Shown: positions 46,326-56,586 of the stretch, piece by piece | Position numbering within the stretch: the first letter of the stretch is position 1 | Layout: each line of letters begins with the position of its first letter | Assembly (NCBI GenBank): GCA_910587555.1 | Contig: CAJULV010000019.1 | Coordinates: forward strand, 1 to 64,000 | Origin: an uncultured Acetatifactor sp. | GTDB taxonomy: Bacteria; Bacillota; Clostridia; Lachnospirales; Lachnospiraceae | DNA: 64,000 nt | Reading direction: 5' to 3' | The notes under the pieces: generated by a model | Databases searched by the model: none | What the model was told of the DNA's origin: nothing | What the model saw: only the letters and a program-made list of their open reading frames with translations | Program-made: the position numbers and the translations under genes

Positions 46326-47631
46326 CGCGAAAAAGTATACGAATCTCCGTCAATTTTTGGCCGATTTGAACGAGGCGGACATCGCCTTTCTCATGGAGGA
46401 ACTGGAGGCGGAGGGCATGCTGAAGGTGTTTCGCATCCTGCCCAAGGATCTGGCTGCGGACGTGTTTTCCTATCTGGAGACGGATTCCCAGGAGTTTATT
46501 ATCAACTCGCTTACAGACAGGGAGGCCGGCAGCATTATCGACAATCTGATGGCGGACGATGCCGTGGACTTTCTGGAGGAGATGCCGGCTAATGTGGTAG
46601 AGCGCCTGCTTGCAAATGCCAATCCGGACACCCGCCGGGCAGTCAATCAGCTGCTGCGTTATCCGGAGGACTCCGCGGGGAGTATCATGACCGTAGAGTA
46701 TGTTTCGCTGAAGGGGAATCTCACGGTGAATCAGGCGATTGAACGCATCAGGGCCATCGGGCTTGACAGCGAGACCAGCAATATCTGCTATGTACTGGAC
46801 GCGGGGCGGGAGCTGGTGGGGACGGTGGCTCTGCGCTATCTGCTGCTCAGCCAGGGAAACGAGATTATTGCGGATATCATGCATGAAAACGTGATTGCCG
46901 TCAATACGCTGATGGACCAGGAGCAGGTGGCCGCGCAGTTTAAGAAATATGACTTTATGGCTATGCCGGTGGTGGATAACGAGAACCGCATGGTGGGTAT
47001 TATAACCGTGGATGATATTGTGGATATTATGGAAGAGGAAACCACAGAGGATATGGAGAAGATGGCGGCGATCGTGCCCAGCGACAAGCCGTATATGCGG
47101 ACTACAGTGGGGGAGACCTTTAAAAAGAGGATCCCCTGGCTGCTGTTGCTGATGGTGTCCGCCACGTTTACGGGGGCGATTATTGCCTCTTTTGAAGATG
47201 CGCTGAGTGTGTATGCGGTGCTGGTGGCTTTTATTCCCATGCTCATGGACACGGGAGGAAATGCGGGCGGACAGGTGAGTGTGACGGTAATCCGCGGATT
47301 GTCCCTGGGAGAGATTACCTATCGGGATGTGCCCAGGGTGGTCTGGAAGGAAATCCGGGTAGCCCTGCTTTGCGGCGGCACGCTGGCGGCTGCAAATTTT
47401 GTCAAGCTGATGCTGCTTGACAGGGTAGGGATGCTGGTGGCGTTTACGGTATGCCTGACGCTGGTGGCGGCGGTACTGATGGCTATGCTGGTGGGATGCC
47501 TGCTTCCTATCGGGGCGAAGAAAATCGGTTTTGACCCGGCGGTGATGGCCAGCCCGTTCATCACCACGATCGTGGACGCGCTGTCGCTGCTGGTGTATTT
47601 CCGGTTTGCCACGATTCTGCTGGGGATATGA
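46282..47631 (+). CDS. mgtE: Magnesium transporter MgtE
   Basis: A 449-residue Mg2+ channel. An N-terminal superhelical domain (residues 1-125) is followed by two CBS domains (about 135-255, with a magnesium-sensing acidic face), the plug helix, and five membrane helices containing MLMDTGGNAGGQ and the pore Asp in TTIVDALSLLVYF. The family closes the channel when cytoplasmic Mg2+ is high. AAGGAG precedes the ATG. No M-box riboswitch is visible in the 180-base leader, so control may lie in the overlapping short ORF. Confidence 0.95.
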   Translation: METRIELEELIRLLDAKKYTNLRQFLADLNEADIAFLMEELEAEGMLKVFRILPKDLAADVFSYLETDSQEFIINSLTDREAGSIIDNLMADDAVDFLEEMPANVVERLLANANPDTRRAVNQLLRYPEDSAGSIMTVEYVSLKGNLTVNQAIERIRAIGLDSETSNICYVLDAGRELVGTVALRYLLLSQGNEIIADIMHENVIAVNTLMDQEQVAAQFKKYDFMAMPVVDNENRMVGIITVDDIVDIMEEETTEDMEKMAAIVPSDKPYMRTTVGETFKKRIPWLLLLMVSATFTGAIIASFEDALSVYAVLVAFIPMLMDTGGNAGGQVSVTVIRGLSLGEITYRDVPRVVWKEIRVALLCGGTLAAANFVKLMLLDRVGMLVAFTVCLTLVAAVLMAMLVGCLLPIGAKKIGFDPAVMASPFITTIVDALSLLVYFRFATILLGI

Positions 47632-47722
47632 GATTGCAGGAGAGCCTGTTATAGTAAAAGGGTCCAAAGGTTCTTTTGTTTGCCTGACAAACGTTTCGTA
47701 TATGCGTATTTACCGGAAATTA

Positions 47723-47755
47723 AGGGGGTGGTAGAAGGATACCACCCCTTTTTTT
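47723..47755 (+). terminator. Intrinsic terminator after mgtE
   Basis: A perfect 9-bp stem, GGGGTGGTA with TACCACCCC and a six-base loop, ends in seven T. The rest of the 315-base gap (47632-47946) shows no gene; AGTTGAGGAAAAGAG supplies the next ribosome binding site. Confidence 0.88.
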
Positions 47756-47946
47756 CATGGGTAGTATAGGAAGCCTTCTTGAAAAAAGGGCGTCAATGCC
47801 GTAAAATGTCAGTAACTTGCAAGGGTGGTTTCTTCGGAATCTTCCGGTTTTGGAGAAACGGTAAATAATGATAGGACGTTTCTAAGCCATAGCAGGCGCT
47901 GTACTGTGGCAAAAAGAAAAGAAGCGTAGAAAGTTGAGGAAAAGAG

Positions 47947-48708
47947 ATGGAGAAAAAGAGGAATAGGATCAGGAAGATGTTTGGGAACAGAGTATTCTGG
48001 GGGATTATCTGCTTTATACTGAACATGTATTTTTTTATCGCGGTTACATGTGGTTTCCATAATTGGAAAGAGATTTACCTCATGTATGTGGATGGATGGA
48101 CTTTTTGGCCAATCTTCATGTTTGCAGCACTGGTAATCTATATGGCAAGGATGGAAAAAGATTTCTTCAGAGGGTTTAAAATTGCTTTTTCCAGACAGGT
48201 GAGTGTCTCGCGGATGGAATTGCAGAAAGCAGTAAGTGCGATGGGATATGCGGAGAAGGCCGTTGTCTTCTCAGGTGTCCTCTCGACCGTGTTTCCCCTG
48301 GTCGATCTGTTCTACTATATGAATCATACGTCGATGACGGGGCTGGGTCCGGCGCTTGGGGTCTTGAGCTTGAAGATCCTGTATCCGGCGATACTGCTTC
48401 TGGTCCTGCTTCCGGTAAGGGCCAGGCTGGAGCAAATGGTGGTTTCCTACATGGAAGAGCCTGAGGATAGCGAAGAAGAGCGGAAAGAAGCGGAAGGGCA
48501 GCGGCTTTACTTCAGCCTTCGCGCCGCCGGACTCACGGACAGAGAGACGGAGGTAGCGCGTCTGGCTGCTTCCGGGATGAGCAATGTGGAGATTGGAAGG
48601 GAACTGTACATCAGTGTTGCCACCGTGAAGAAGCATATGACGCATATCCTGGAGAAAACGCAGTGCGCGGACAGGGAGGCACTGGCGGATCGCGTCAGGA
48701 AAATATGA
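47947..48708 (+). CDS. Membrane-bound LuxR-type regulator with MotA/TolQ-like domain
   Basis: A 253-residue protein. Four membrane helices (about 17-37, 50-68, 100-122, 133-155) are followed by an acidic linker and a C-terminal LuxR helix-turn-helix (LTDRETEVARLAASGMSNVEIGRELYISVATVKKHMTHIL, residues 195-235). The membrane part resembles MotA: YVDGWTFWPIF at helix 2 and GLGPALGVLSLKILYP then LLPVRARLE at helix 4 match the MotA pattern GPAMAVALLTTLYG...FLPIA. The output domain is certain; the MotA relation is my inference. It would be a one-component membrane sensor. Confidence 0.75.
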   Translation: MEKKRNRIRKMFGNRVFWGIICFILNMYFFIAVTCGFHNWKEIYLMYVDGWTFWPIFMFAALVIYMARMEKDFFRGFKIAFSRQVSVSRMELQKAVSAMGYAEKAVVFSGVLSTVFPLVDLFYYMNHTSMTGLGPALGVLSLKILYPAILLLVLLPVRARLEQMVVSYMEEPEDSEEERKEAEGQRLYFSLRAAGLTDRETEVARLAASGMSNVEIGRELYISVATVKKHMTHILEKTQCADREALADRVRKI

Positions 48709-48755
48709 AAAATCGAATATTACAAAACGATTGTAAGCAATAAATTATACGGGAG

Positions 48756-48790
48756 GCGTGCCGTTGCCTTTCGGTGAACGGCACGCTTTC
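48756..48790. terminator. Bidirectional terminator between convergent genes
   Basis: A perfect 10-bp stem, GCGTGCCGTT with AACGGCACGC and an 11-base loop, lies between the LuxR gene and the convergent oxygenase gene, with a short T-run on the right. Confidence 0.7.
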
Positions 48791-48812
48791 ACGGAAGTCT
48801 CGCAGAGGGAAT

Positions 48813-49865
48813 TTATACGGTCAATTCCGCCATCACCTCATGTACAGTGGACATTCCGGTGATTTTTCCTACATTTGCGCCGCAGAATATCAGCCCGTTT
48901 TTCACGTCTCCGTTTACGGCGCGGATCAGGGCGTCGGTGATACAGTAGGGAATTTTTGCCGGATTGCACTTTTCCAGGCATCCGTAGCATTTTCCGATTT
49001 TCATGCGTTTTTGCCGGACCAGTTCCAGAAAATCATTCTTCAGGGCGCGTCCCGGCATGCCGACAGGGCTTTCAATAATCGTCACATCCGATTCTTCGGC
49101 TTTGATGTAAGCTTCCTTGTAGGCCGGGGAAGCATCACATTCTTCCGTTGCGACAAACCTGGTGGCCACCTGTATGCCGTCGGACCCCAGTTCCAGTGCG
49201 TGTATGGCGTCCTCCCGGGAGCAAATGCTGCCGGCAACGATGACAGGTATTTTCCGTCCGAAGTTCCCGGCGAACTCGCGGACGGTTTGAATGATTTTCT
49301 TTATTTCCAGATCATATTGCAGTTCCTGTCTGTGAGCCAGTTCCTCCGGCGAAAATCCCAGATGGCCGCCCGCATCCGGGCCTTCGATTACAATAAAATC
49401 AGCGGTTCTCTGATATTTACGTTCCCACATTTTCAGGATAATCCGGGTGGCTTTCTCCGTGGAGACAATCGGGGCGATTTTGGTATCGGAGCCTTCTACC
49501 AGCTTCGGCAGCGTAAGCGGGAGTCCGGCTCCGGAAATGATCACATCCGCACCGGCTTTGACGGCGGCTTTTGCATGTTCCTCGTAATCCTTCAGGGCAA
49601 CCATGATGTTGACGCCGATAAGGCCCCCCTTAGCCTGTTCCTTTGCCCGCCTCACATGCTTTTCGATTGCCCTCAGGTTACAGGCCCTGTGGTCTGTTTC
49701 AAAGCCTTCTTCGTCATATCCGATCTGTGCCGTGGAAATGATTCCGATTCCGCCTTCCGCAGCAACTGCCCCTGCCAGTTTTGAACGGCTTACGCCGACA
49801 CCCATGCCGCCCTGGATAATTGGGATTTTGGCAGTTTTATTTCCGATTTTCAGTTCCTGCATCAT
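48813..49865 (-). CDS. Nitronate monooxygenase/FabK-like flavoprotein
   Basis: A 350-residue FMN-dependent TIM-barrel protein. IIQGGMGVGVSRSKLAGAVAAEGG is split here by position: the glycine-rich motif begins near residue 18; GPDAGGHLG (near 190) and ALELGSDGIQVATRF complete the FMN site. The C-terminus has a four-cysteine stretch (CYGCLEKCNPAKIPYC) seen in clostridial members. It is either a nitronate monooxygenase or an enoyl-ACP reductase relative; no fab genes adjoin it, so the former is more likely. A minus-strand TTGACT-17-TAATAT promoter lies near 49980-50008. Confidence 0.85.
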   Translation of the reverse strand: MMQELKIGNKTAKIPIIQGGMGVGVSRSKLAGAVAAEGGIGIISTAQIGYDEEGFETDHRACNLRAIEKHVRRAKEQAKGGLIGVNIMVALKDYEEHAKAAVKAGADVIISGAGLPLTLPKLVEGSDTKIAPIVSTEKATRIILKMWERKYQRTADFIVIEGPDAGGHLGFSPEELAHRQELQYDLEIKKIIQTVREFAGNFGRKIPVIVAGSICSREDAIHALELGSDGIQVATRFVATEECDASPAYKEAYIKAEESDVTIIESPVGMPGRALKNDFLELVRQKRMKIGKCYGCLEKCNPAKIPYCITDALIRAVNGDVKNGLIFCGANVGKITGMSTVHEVMAELTV

Positions 49866-50007
49866 ATTTGCTGTCCTCGTTTCTTTCTATTGTCTGTCCC
49901 CGGGGTTCGTAATCCGGGGATGGTGGATGTATGCCGAAAAGCGTATACTTTACACAGGAGTTGTTCTTTTCGCTATCAGTATATTAGCATTATATGGTAC
50001 AAAAGTC

Positions 50008-50059
50008 AATATATAGTGGCTGCAAATAATTTCACATGTAGTAAAAAGAACTATATATT
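50008..50059. repeat. AT-rich inverted repeat upstream of the nitronate monooxygenase gene
   Basis: Perfect 9-bp arms AATATATAG (50008-50016) and CTATATATT (50051-50059) are 34 bases apart, next to the minus-strand promoter-like sequence. It could be a paired operator. The 379-base gap 49866-50244 otherwise contains the terminator and repeat listed separately. Confidence 0.4.
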
Positions 50060-50135
50060 CCGCATGCCGAGCATCCGGCCTTTCGGCGGTGTAGGCAAAA
50101 TATGGCAGGGGGAAGCTGAAAGTCCTGCAAAGAAA

Positions 50136-50188
50136 CAGGGCAGCAACCGGAATCCGTTAAATGTACTTTGAATCCGGTTGCTGCCCTG
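50136..50188. terminator. Strong hairpin terminator of the ABC exporter operon
   Basis: A perfect 16-bp stem, CAGGGCAGCAACCGGA with TCCGGTTGCTGCCCTG, has T-rich sequence on both outer sides. It lies 57 bases after the minus-strand exporter genes. Confidence 0.8.
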
Positions 50189-50196
50189 TTTTATTT

Positions 50197-50225
50197 GCAT
50201 TATGAAATTCTACACAAGATACAGG
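50197..50225. repeat. Second copy of the dispersed 29-bp motif
   Basis: GCATTA, four variable bases, then ATTCTACACAAGATACAGG, identical in its fixed bases to 30596-30624 and likewise located just after the stop codon of a minus-strand operon and next to a hairpin. Confidence 0.7.
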
Positions 50226-50244
50226 ATGTCAAAGGAAGCCGAGT

Positions 50245-52074
50245 TTAAGCGGTTTCGAATCTCAGAGGTATTTCTTTTCCCGCCGTATCCTGCACCAGGA
50301 AATCATACTGGGACATATACAGTTCATAGTAAGCCCCCTTCTGTGCCAGCAGTTCGTCATGGGTGCCGTGTTCCAGGATGCCGCCCTTATCCACATACAT
50401 GATGCAGTCTGCATTTTTGATGGTGGAGAGCCTGTGGGCAATGATGAAGGAGGTACGTCCTTTCAGCAGTTCGTTTAAGCCTTTCTGCAGCAAAATTTCC
50501 GTTTCCGTATCGATGCTGGAGGTGGCTTCATCGAGAATCAGTATCTTCGGGTTGGCCAGAAGCGCTCTGGCGAAGGAAATCAGCTGCCGCTGCCCTGCGG
50601 AGAGACGGCTGCCCCGTTCGTTCACTTCCGTGTAGTACCCGTTTTCCATCTGGCTGATAAAGTCATGGGCACATACGGTTTTTGCCGCGGCAATGACCTC
50701 CTCGTCAGTGGCATCCCGGTTGCCATAGCGGATATTGTCCATGATGGTACCAGAGAAGATGAAGCTGTCCTGCATCATCACGCCCATCTGGGTGCGCAGG
50801 GAGCGGATAGTTACCCCGGAAATATCCGTTCCGTCTATCAGGACCTGGCCGGAATCCACATTGTAGAATCGGCTGATAAGGTTGACAATGGTAGACTTTC
50901 CTGCTCCGGTGGGACCTACGAAAGCATAGGTTTCCCCTTCCTTTACCGTAAAGCTGATATTTTCCAGGATTCGGTGCCCTTCTTCATAGCTGAAGCATAC
51001 ATCCTTAAACTCCACTTCTCCGCGAATGGGCGGCATATCCGCAGCTCCCTGGGCATCCTTTACCAGAACCGGCTCATCGATGGTCTCAAAGATTCGCTCC
51101 AGGTAGGAGATGGCGGTCAGCAGCGAATTGTAAAATCCTGCCAGAGTGTTGATAGGCGCCCAGAAACGTCCTATGTAGGCGGTGAAGGCGATCAGCACGC
51201 CCACCGTCAGTGTGGCATCCGGAGCCAGTATCCAGCGGATGCCCAGCACGTAGATAAAGGATGTGGTAACTGCGGAAATGACATCCACGCTGGGACCCAT
51301 GGTGAAATTGAATTTAATTGCACGCATCCATGCCTTCCGGTAATTGCTGCTGAGATTGTTGAATATCTGGTTGTTCTCATTTTCACGGACAAAAGCCTGG
51401 GTCACCCGGATGCCCCCTATGCTTTCCGCGATATAGGCATTCAGGTTGCTCTGCTTATTGGACTGGATCTGCCAGGCCTTGCGCTGTTTCTTCTTAATAA
51501 ATATAATGACCAGGGCCAGCAGCGGCAGCCCGCAGAGGCAGACAAGGGTCAGCCTGGCATCGCAGAGCAGCATAAATATAATAATGAAGAAAAGGTTGCA
51601 TAAGTCTGTGACGGTATTTACGATACCGTTACTCAACAGGTCGCTTAAGCTGTTTACATAGTTTACCACACGCACCTGTATTTTTCCGTGGGGCCTGTCG
51701 TCGTAATAGGAAAAGGGCAGTTCCTGCAGGTGGTTGAAAATATCGGTACGGATGGCATGTATGATGTTCTGGCCGATTACGGTCATGGTCTTTATTTTGA
51801 ACCGCATGGCCACGGCGGAGTATACAGCCACCGCCAGGGTCAGGAGAGAAGCAATGGTGACCTTGCCCATATCCTTTTCCGGAATATAGTAATCCATGAT
51901 CCGCTGGAAGAATATGGGTATCATCATGGTCAGGGCGGACGCGCTGAGCATCAGGACAATTACGCCTGCCATCTTGCCCTTATAAGGGGAGACATAGCCC
52001 GCCAGGCGTTTTAACTGCCTGACGTCAAAACTGTCTTCAAGTACCTCGTCTGTATCATATCGGTTTCGTGCCAT
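50245..52074 (-). CDS. ABC exporter half-transporter, catalytic-site subunit
   Basis: A 609-residue type IV ABC exporter half: six membrane helices (residues 30-320), then a nucleotide-binding domain with Walker A GPTGAGKST, signature LSAGQRQL, Walker B ILILDEATSSID with the catalytic Glu, and H-loop IIAHRLST. ATG 52074 follows AGGAGG. With the upstream half it forms a heterodimer like LmrCD/BmrCD, exporting drugs or lipids. This subunit supplies the intact Glu and His. The signature Ser-Ala for Ser-Gly is a minor change. Confidence 0.92.
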   Translation of the reverse strand: MARNRYDTDEVLEDSFDVRQLKRLAGYVSPYKGKMAGVIVLMLSASALTMMIPIFFQRIMDYYIPEKDMGKVTIASLLTLAVAVYSAVAMRFKIKTMTVIGQNIIHAIRTDIFNHLQELPFSYYDDRPHGKIQVRVVNYVNSLSDLLSNGIVNTVTDLCNLFFIIIFMLLCDARLTLVCLCGLPLLALVIIFIKKKQRKAWQIQSNKQSNLNAYIAESIGGIRVTQAFVRENENNQIFNNLSSNYRKAWMRAIKFNFTMGPSVDVISAVTTSFIYVLGIRWILAPDATLTVGVLIAFTAYIGRFWAPINTLAGFYNSLLTAISYLERIFETIDEPVLVKDAQGAADMPPIRGEVEFKDVCFSYEEGHRILENISFTVKEGETYAFVGPTGAGKSTIVNLISRFYNVDSGQVLIDGTDISGVTIRSLRTQMGVMMQDSFIFSGTIMDNIRYGNRDATDEEVIAAAKTVCAHDFISQMENGYYTEVNERGSRLSAGQRQLISFARALLANPKILILDEATSSIDTETEILLQKGLNELLKGRTSFIIAHRLSTIKNADCIMYVDKGGILEHGTHDELLAQKGAYYELYMSQYDFLVQDTAGKEIPLRFETA

Positions 52075-52165
52075 ATTAAAAAGCCTCCTATTAAAATCGC
52101 TGAGCGACAGCACGGAAGCGTAAAGCCGCTTCGCAATAACTCTGAACTATCTATCTGTCAGCTGA

Positions 52166-54106
52166 TCAGTGTTTTTTAGCAGTGTTCATGAGTTCATAGG
52201 GGATTTCCCCGTACTGGTTGCGGAATGCGTTGGCGTAATATCCGTTGGCAGCAACCAGTTCCTCATGCGTGCCGTGTTCGATAATGTGTCCGTTGTCCAT
52301 AACCAGAATCTGGTCGGCATCCCTGATGGAGGAGATGCGGTAGGCGATGATGAACACGGTGCAGTCCTGTTTGACGGTTTTCAGCTGACCCTGTATGTAG
52401 CTTTCCGTCTCCATATCCACGGCGGAGGTGGTATCATCCAGGATCAGTACGGAAGGGTCCTTCAAGAGTGCCCTGGCCAGGGATATCCTCTGCTTCTGGC
52501 CTCCGGAGAGTCCTACGCCCCGTTCGCCCACGATAGTATCGTAACCTTCCGGCAAAGCGGAGATGAAATGGTTGGCGTCCGCCATGATGGCGGCGTGCTT
52601 TACCTGGTCAAAGCTGCATTCCGGCCTTCCGTAGGCGATATTTCCTTCTATGGTGTCCGAGAAAAGGAACACGTCCTGCATGGCAACGCCGATGCTGTCA
52701 CGAAGGTCATAGAGATCCAGTTCCCGCACGTCCTTTCCGTCCACCAGTACCTGGCCAGAGGTGGTGTCATAGAAACGGCACAAAAGGTTCATCAGCGTGG
52801 ATTTTCCGGAGCCGGTGGAACCGATGATGCCTATTTTCTGTCCTGCCTTTACCTTAAAATTAATATTTTTTACGATGTCAGTGTCGTCGGCACTGTAGGA
52901 TACATCCCGGAACTCTATGTCGCCGTGCAGTCTGGTGTGCTGATGGACCAGGGGGGCTGCATAGACATCGGTTTGGTGTCGGGCGGCAGTCCGTTTTTTC
53001 TGTTTGCCGGGTATCGCTTCGGCAGTGCCGGGACAGAGGGGCGCTGCAGCGCTGCTGCCTTTTTCAGCCCCCGCGTTTTCCGCAGCAGATACAAAAGACC
53101 CGTTGGGCAGGGTTTCCGCGGATTCGGACAGCTCGGAAACCGGAGACTTCACCTTGGGTTCCTCGCTGTATGTGGCAAATATTTTTTCCACGGAAGTCAT
53201 AAAGTTCTGGATATCATTGACCCACCAGCCGGCCATCCTGAGAGGGCTGTTCAGCATCCACAGGTAACCGTTGGCCCGCACCAGGCCGCCCAGGGTGATT
53301 TCCCCCAAAATGACCATATATCCGCCGTAAAGCATCAGAATTACGGTCAGGGCATAGGACAGGATCTCGAAGATGGGCACATATTTCATCCACACCCGGG
53401 AACCCTTTATCTGGGCATCGCGGAATCTGTCATTTTCCGCCTGGAACTTTTCCTTTTCGAACGATTCCTTCGCAAAGGCCTTCACCACCCGGTTGCCGCT
53501 GATATTTTCCTGGACAAAGGCATTCAGGGAGGAGAAGCATTCGCGGTTTCGCTGGAAGGCGGGCTTTACCTCCTTTGACTGCATGAAAGTGGCGAGGGCA
53601 GTGAATGGCAGCACGGCCAGCATGCACAGCGCCAGCTTCGAGCTGATGGTGAAGAGCATCAGCAAGGCGAAGAAAAACAGCAGGATATTCTGGTAGACGG
53701 CGTAAATGTCGTAGGCCATAAAATGCCGTATGGCATCCATATCCCCTGTCTGGCGGCTCATCAGGTCACCGGTGCGCTTCTTATTGTAAAAATCGAAATC
53801 CTCGTCCAGGAATTTGCGGTATACCTTGCTCCTCATGTCATAGAGCAGGCCCTGGGAGGCGGTCTCGAAGACCAGCTGGTACAGGAAGCGCAGGATTCCT
53901 GTGAACACTGTCACACCCAGCAGGCAGACGATGAGCTTTGGCAGCAGGCTGTAATTGCCGGCCAGGACCACGTCGTCCACGATGATTCCGGACAGATAGG
54001 GATTCACGATGGACAGGGCTGCAATGATCGTGGTCAGGAAGAGTCCCAGGAACATCAGTGCCCTGTACTTTTTCAGGAAACTGAAGAACCATTTTAAAGG
54101 TGTCAT
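52166..54106 (-). CDS. ABC exporter half-transporter with degenerate ATPase site
   Basis: A 646-residue partner subunit. Its Walker A (GSTGSGKST) and signature (LSGGQKQR) are intact, but Walker B ends LILDDTTSAVD, with Asp for the catalytic Glu, and the H-loop is IIAYRISS, with Tyr for His. This asymmetry is typical of heterodimeric exporters such as TM287/288. A low-complexity, Ala/Ser/Glu-rich linker of about 75 residues lies between the membrane and nucleotide-binding domains (near residues 330-405). ATG 54106 follows GGGAGG. It is cotranscribed with the other half, 91 bases downstream. Confidence 0.92.
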   Translation of the reverse strand: MTPLKWFFSFLKKYRALMFLGLFLTTIIAALSIVNPYLSGIIVDDVVLAGNYSLLPKLIVCLLGVTVFTGILRFLYQLVFETASQGLLYDMRSKVYRKFLDEDFDFYNKKRTGDLMSRQTGDMDAIRHFMAYDIYAVYQNILLFFFALLMLFTISSKLALCMLAVLPFTALATFMQSKEVKPAFQRNRECFSSLNAFVQENISGNRVVKAFAKESFEKEKFQAENDRFRDAQIKGSRVWMKYVPIFEILSYALTVILMLYGGYMVILGEITLGGLVRANGYLWMLNSPLRMAGWWVNDIQNFMTSVEKIFATYSEEPKVKSPVSELSESAETLPNGSFVSAAENAGAEKGSSAAAPLCPGTAEAIPGKQKKRTAARHQTDVYAAPLVHQHTRLHGDIEFRDVSYSADDTDIVKNINFKVKAGQKIGIIGSTGSGKSTLMNLLCRFYDTTSGQVLVDGKDVRELDLYDLRDSIGVAMQDVFLFSDTIEGNIAYGRPECSFDQVKHAAIMADANHFISALPEGYDTIVGERGVGLSGGQKQRISLARALLKDPSVLILDDTTSAVDMETESYIQGQLKTVKQDCTVFIIAYRISSIRDADQILVMDNGHIIEHGTHEELVAANGYYANAFRNQYGEIPYELMNTAKKH

Positions 54107-54231
54107 ATGTATTCCTCCCGGGATGTTTTTCATCCCATAGCCCTGTTTTCACGCTTCCATGGCATTGGTGGATTTTGGCAGCGGTTCGAAACCTTTTGTA
54201 TATGGTTTCGGTTTTCAGAGCTTATGGTACA

Positions 54232-54251
54232 TTGTACTTTTCCGGGTACAA
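54232..54251. promoter_or_regulatory. Palindromic operator candidate before the ABC exporter
   Basis: TTGTAC, eight bases, GTACAA forms a 20-bp palindrome, with a third GTAC half-site at 54227. It lies 126 bases before the exporter start in the 381-base divergent gap (54107-54487), where no gene is seen. The regulator is not encoded nearby. Confidence 0.4.
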
Positions 54252-54487
54252 AATGAAATGGAGTATCTTGCACCGTTGATGGAAAATATTGTAGTGGGGG
54301 TTGGGGGAGAAATGGGGAAGGCAGGATGGGAAAAGCGAACCCGGCGTGGGAATTTGGCGCCGGAACGGAAGATTTTATGGACAAGAAGCGGCAAAAATGA
54401 TATTATCATCTAAGCAGTATCCGGAGAAAGCGGCAGACGGGAGCCTGGACGGGTATCTGCGGACTTAAATAAAAGCGAGGGATAATC

Positions 54488-56293
<1,806 letters not shown>

Positions 56294-56311
<18 letters not shown>

Positions 56312-56545
56312 GGTGCGGAATGGAGAAGCATTGAAGTATCTGCAGGCGCAGAAGCCGGATGACGATTGCGGTGCAGGGAAGCGGTGAAGTATTGCAGGTC
56401 TTAAAGCCGGATGAAGATTGCGGTGCAGGGAAGCGGTGAAGTATTGCAGGTATTAAAGCCGGATGACGATTGCGGTGCAGAGAAGCAGTTGGGTGCTGCA
56501 GATATTGAAACCGGATATTCGGTGAGGGACCGGATGGAAGACAGA
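56294..56545 (+). repeat. Tandem array derived from the lepA 3' end
   Basis: Five related units begin at 56294 (inside lepA), 56352, 56404, 56456 and 56508; the last three steps are exactly 52 bases and the first is 58. Each contains a form of AAGCCGGATGA-GATTGCGGTGC, and the first is the lepA end itself, where GACTGA supplies the stop. The array fills the lepA-hemW gap. Confidence 0.8.
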
Positions 56546-56586
56546 GGTTATAGCGGGCATTGTGCAAAAGGGGTGACAGGAAACTC

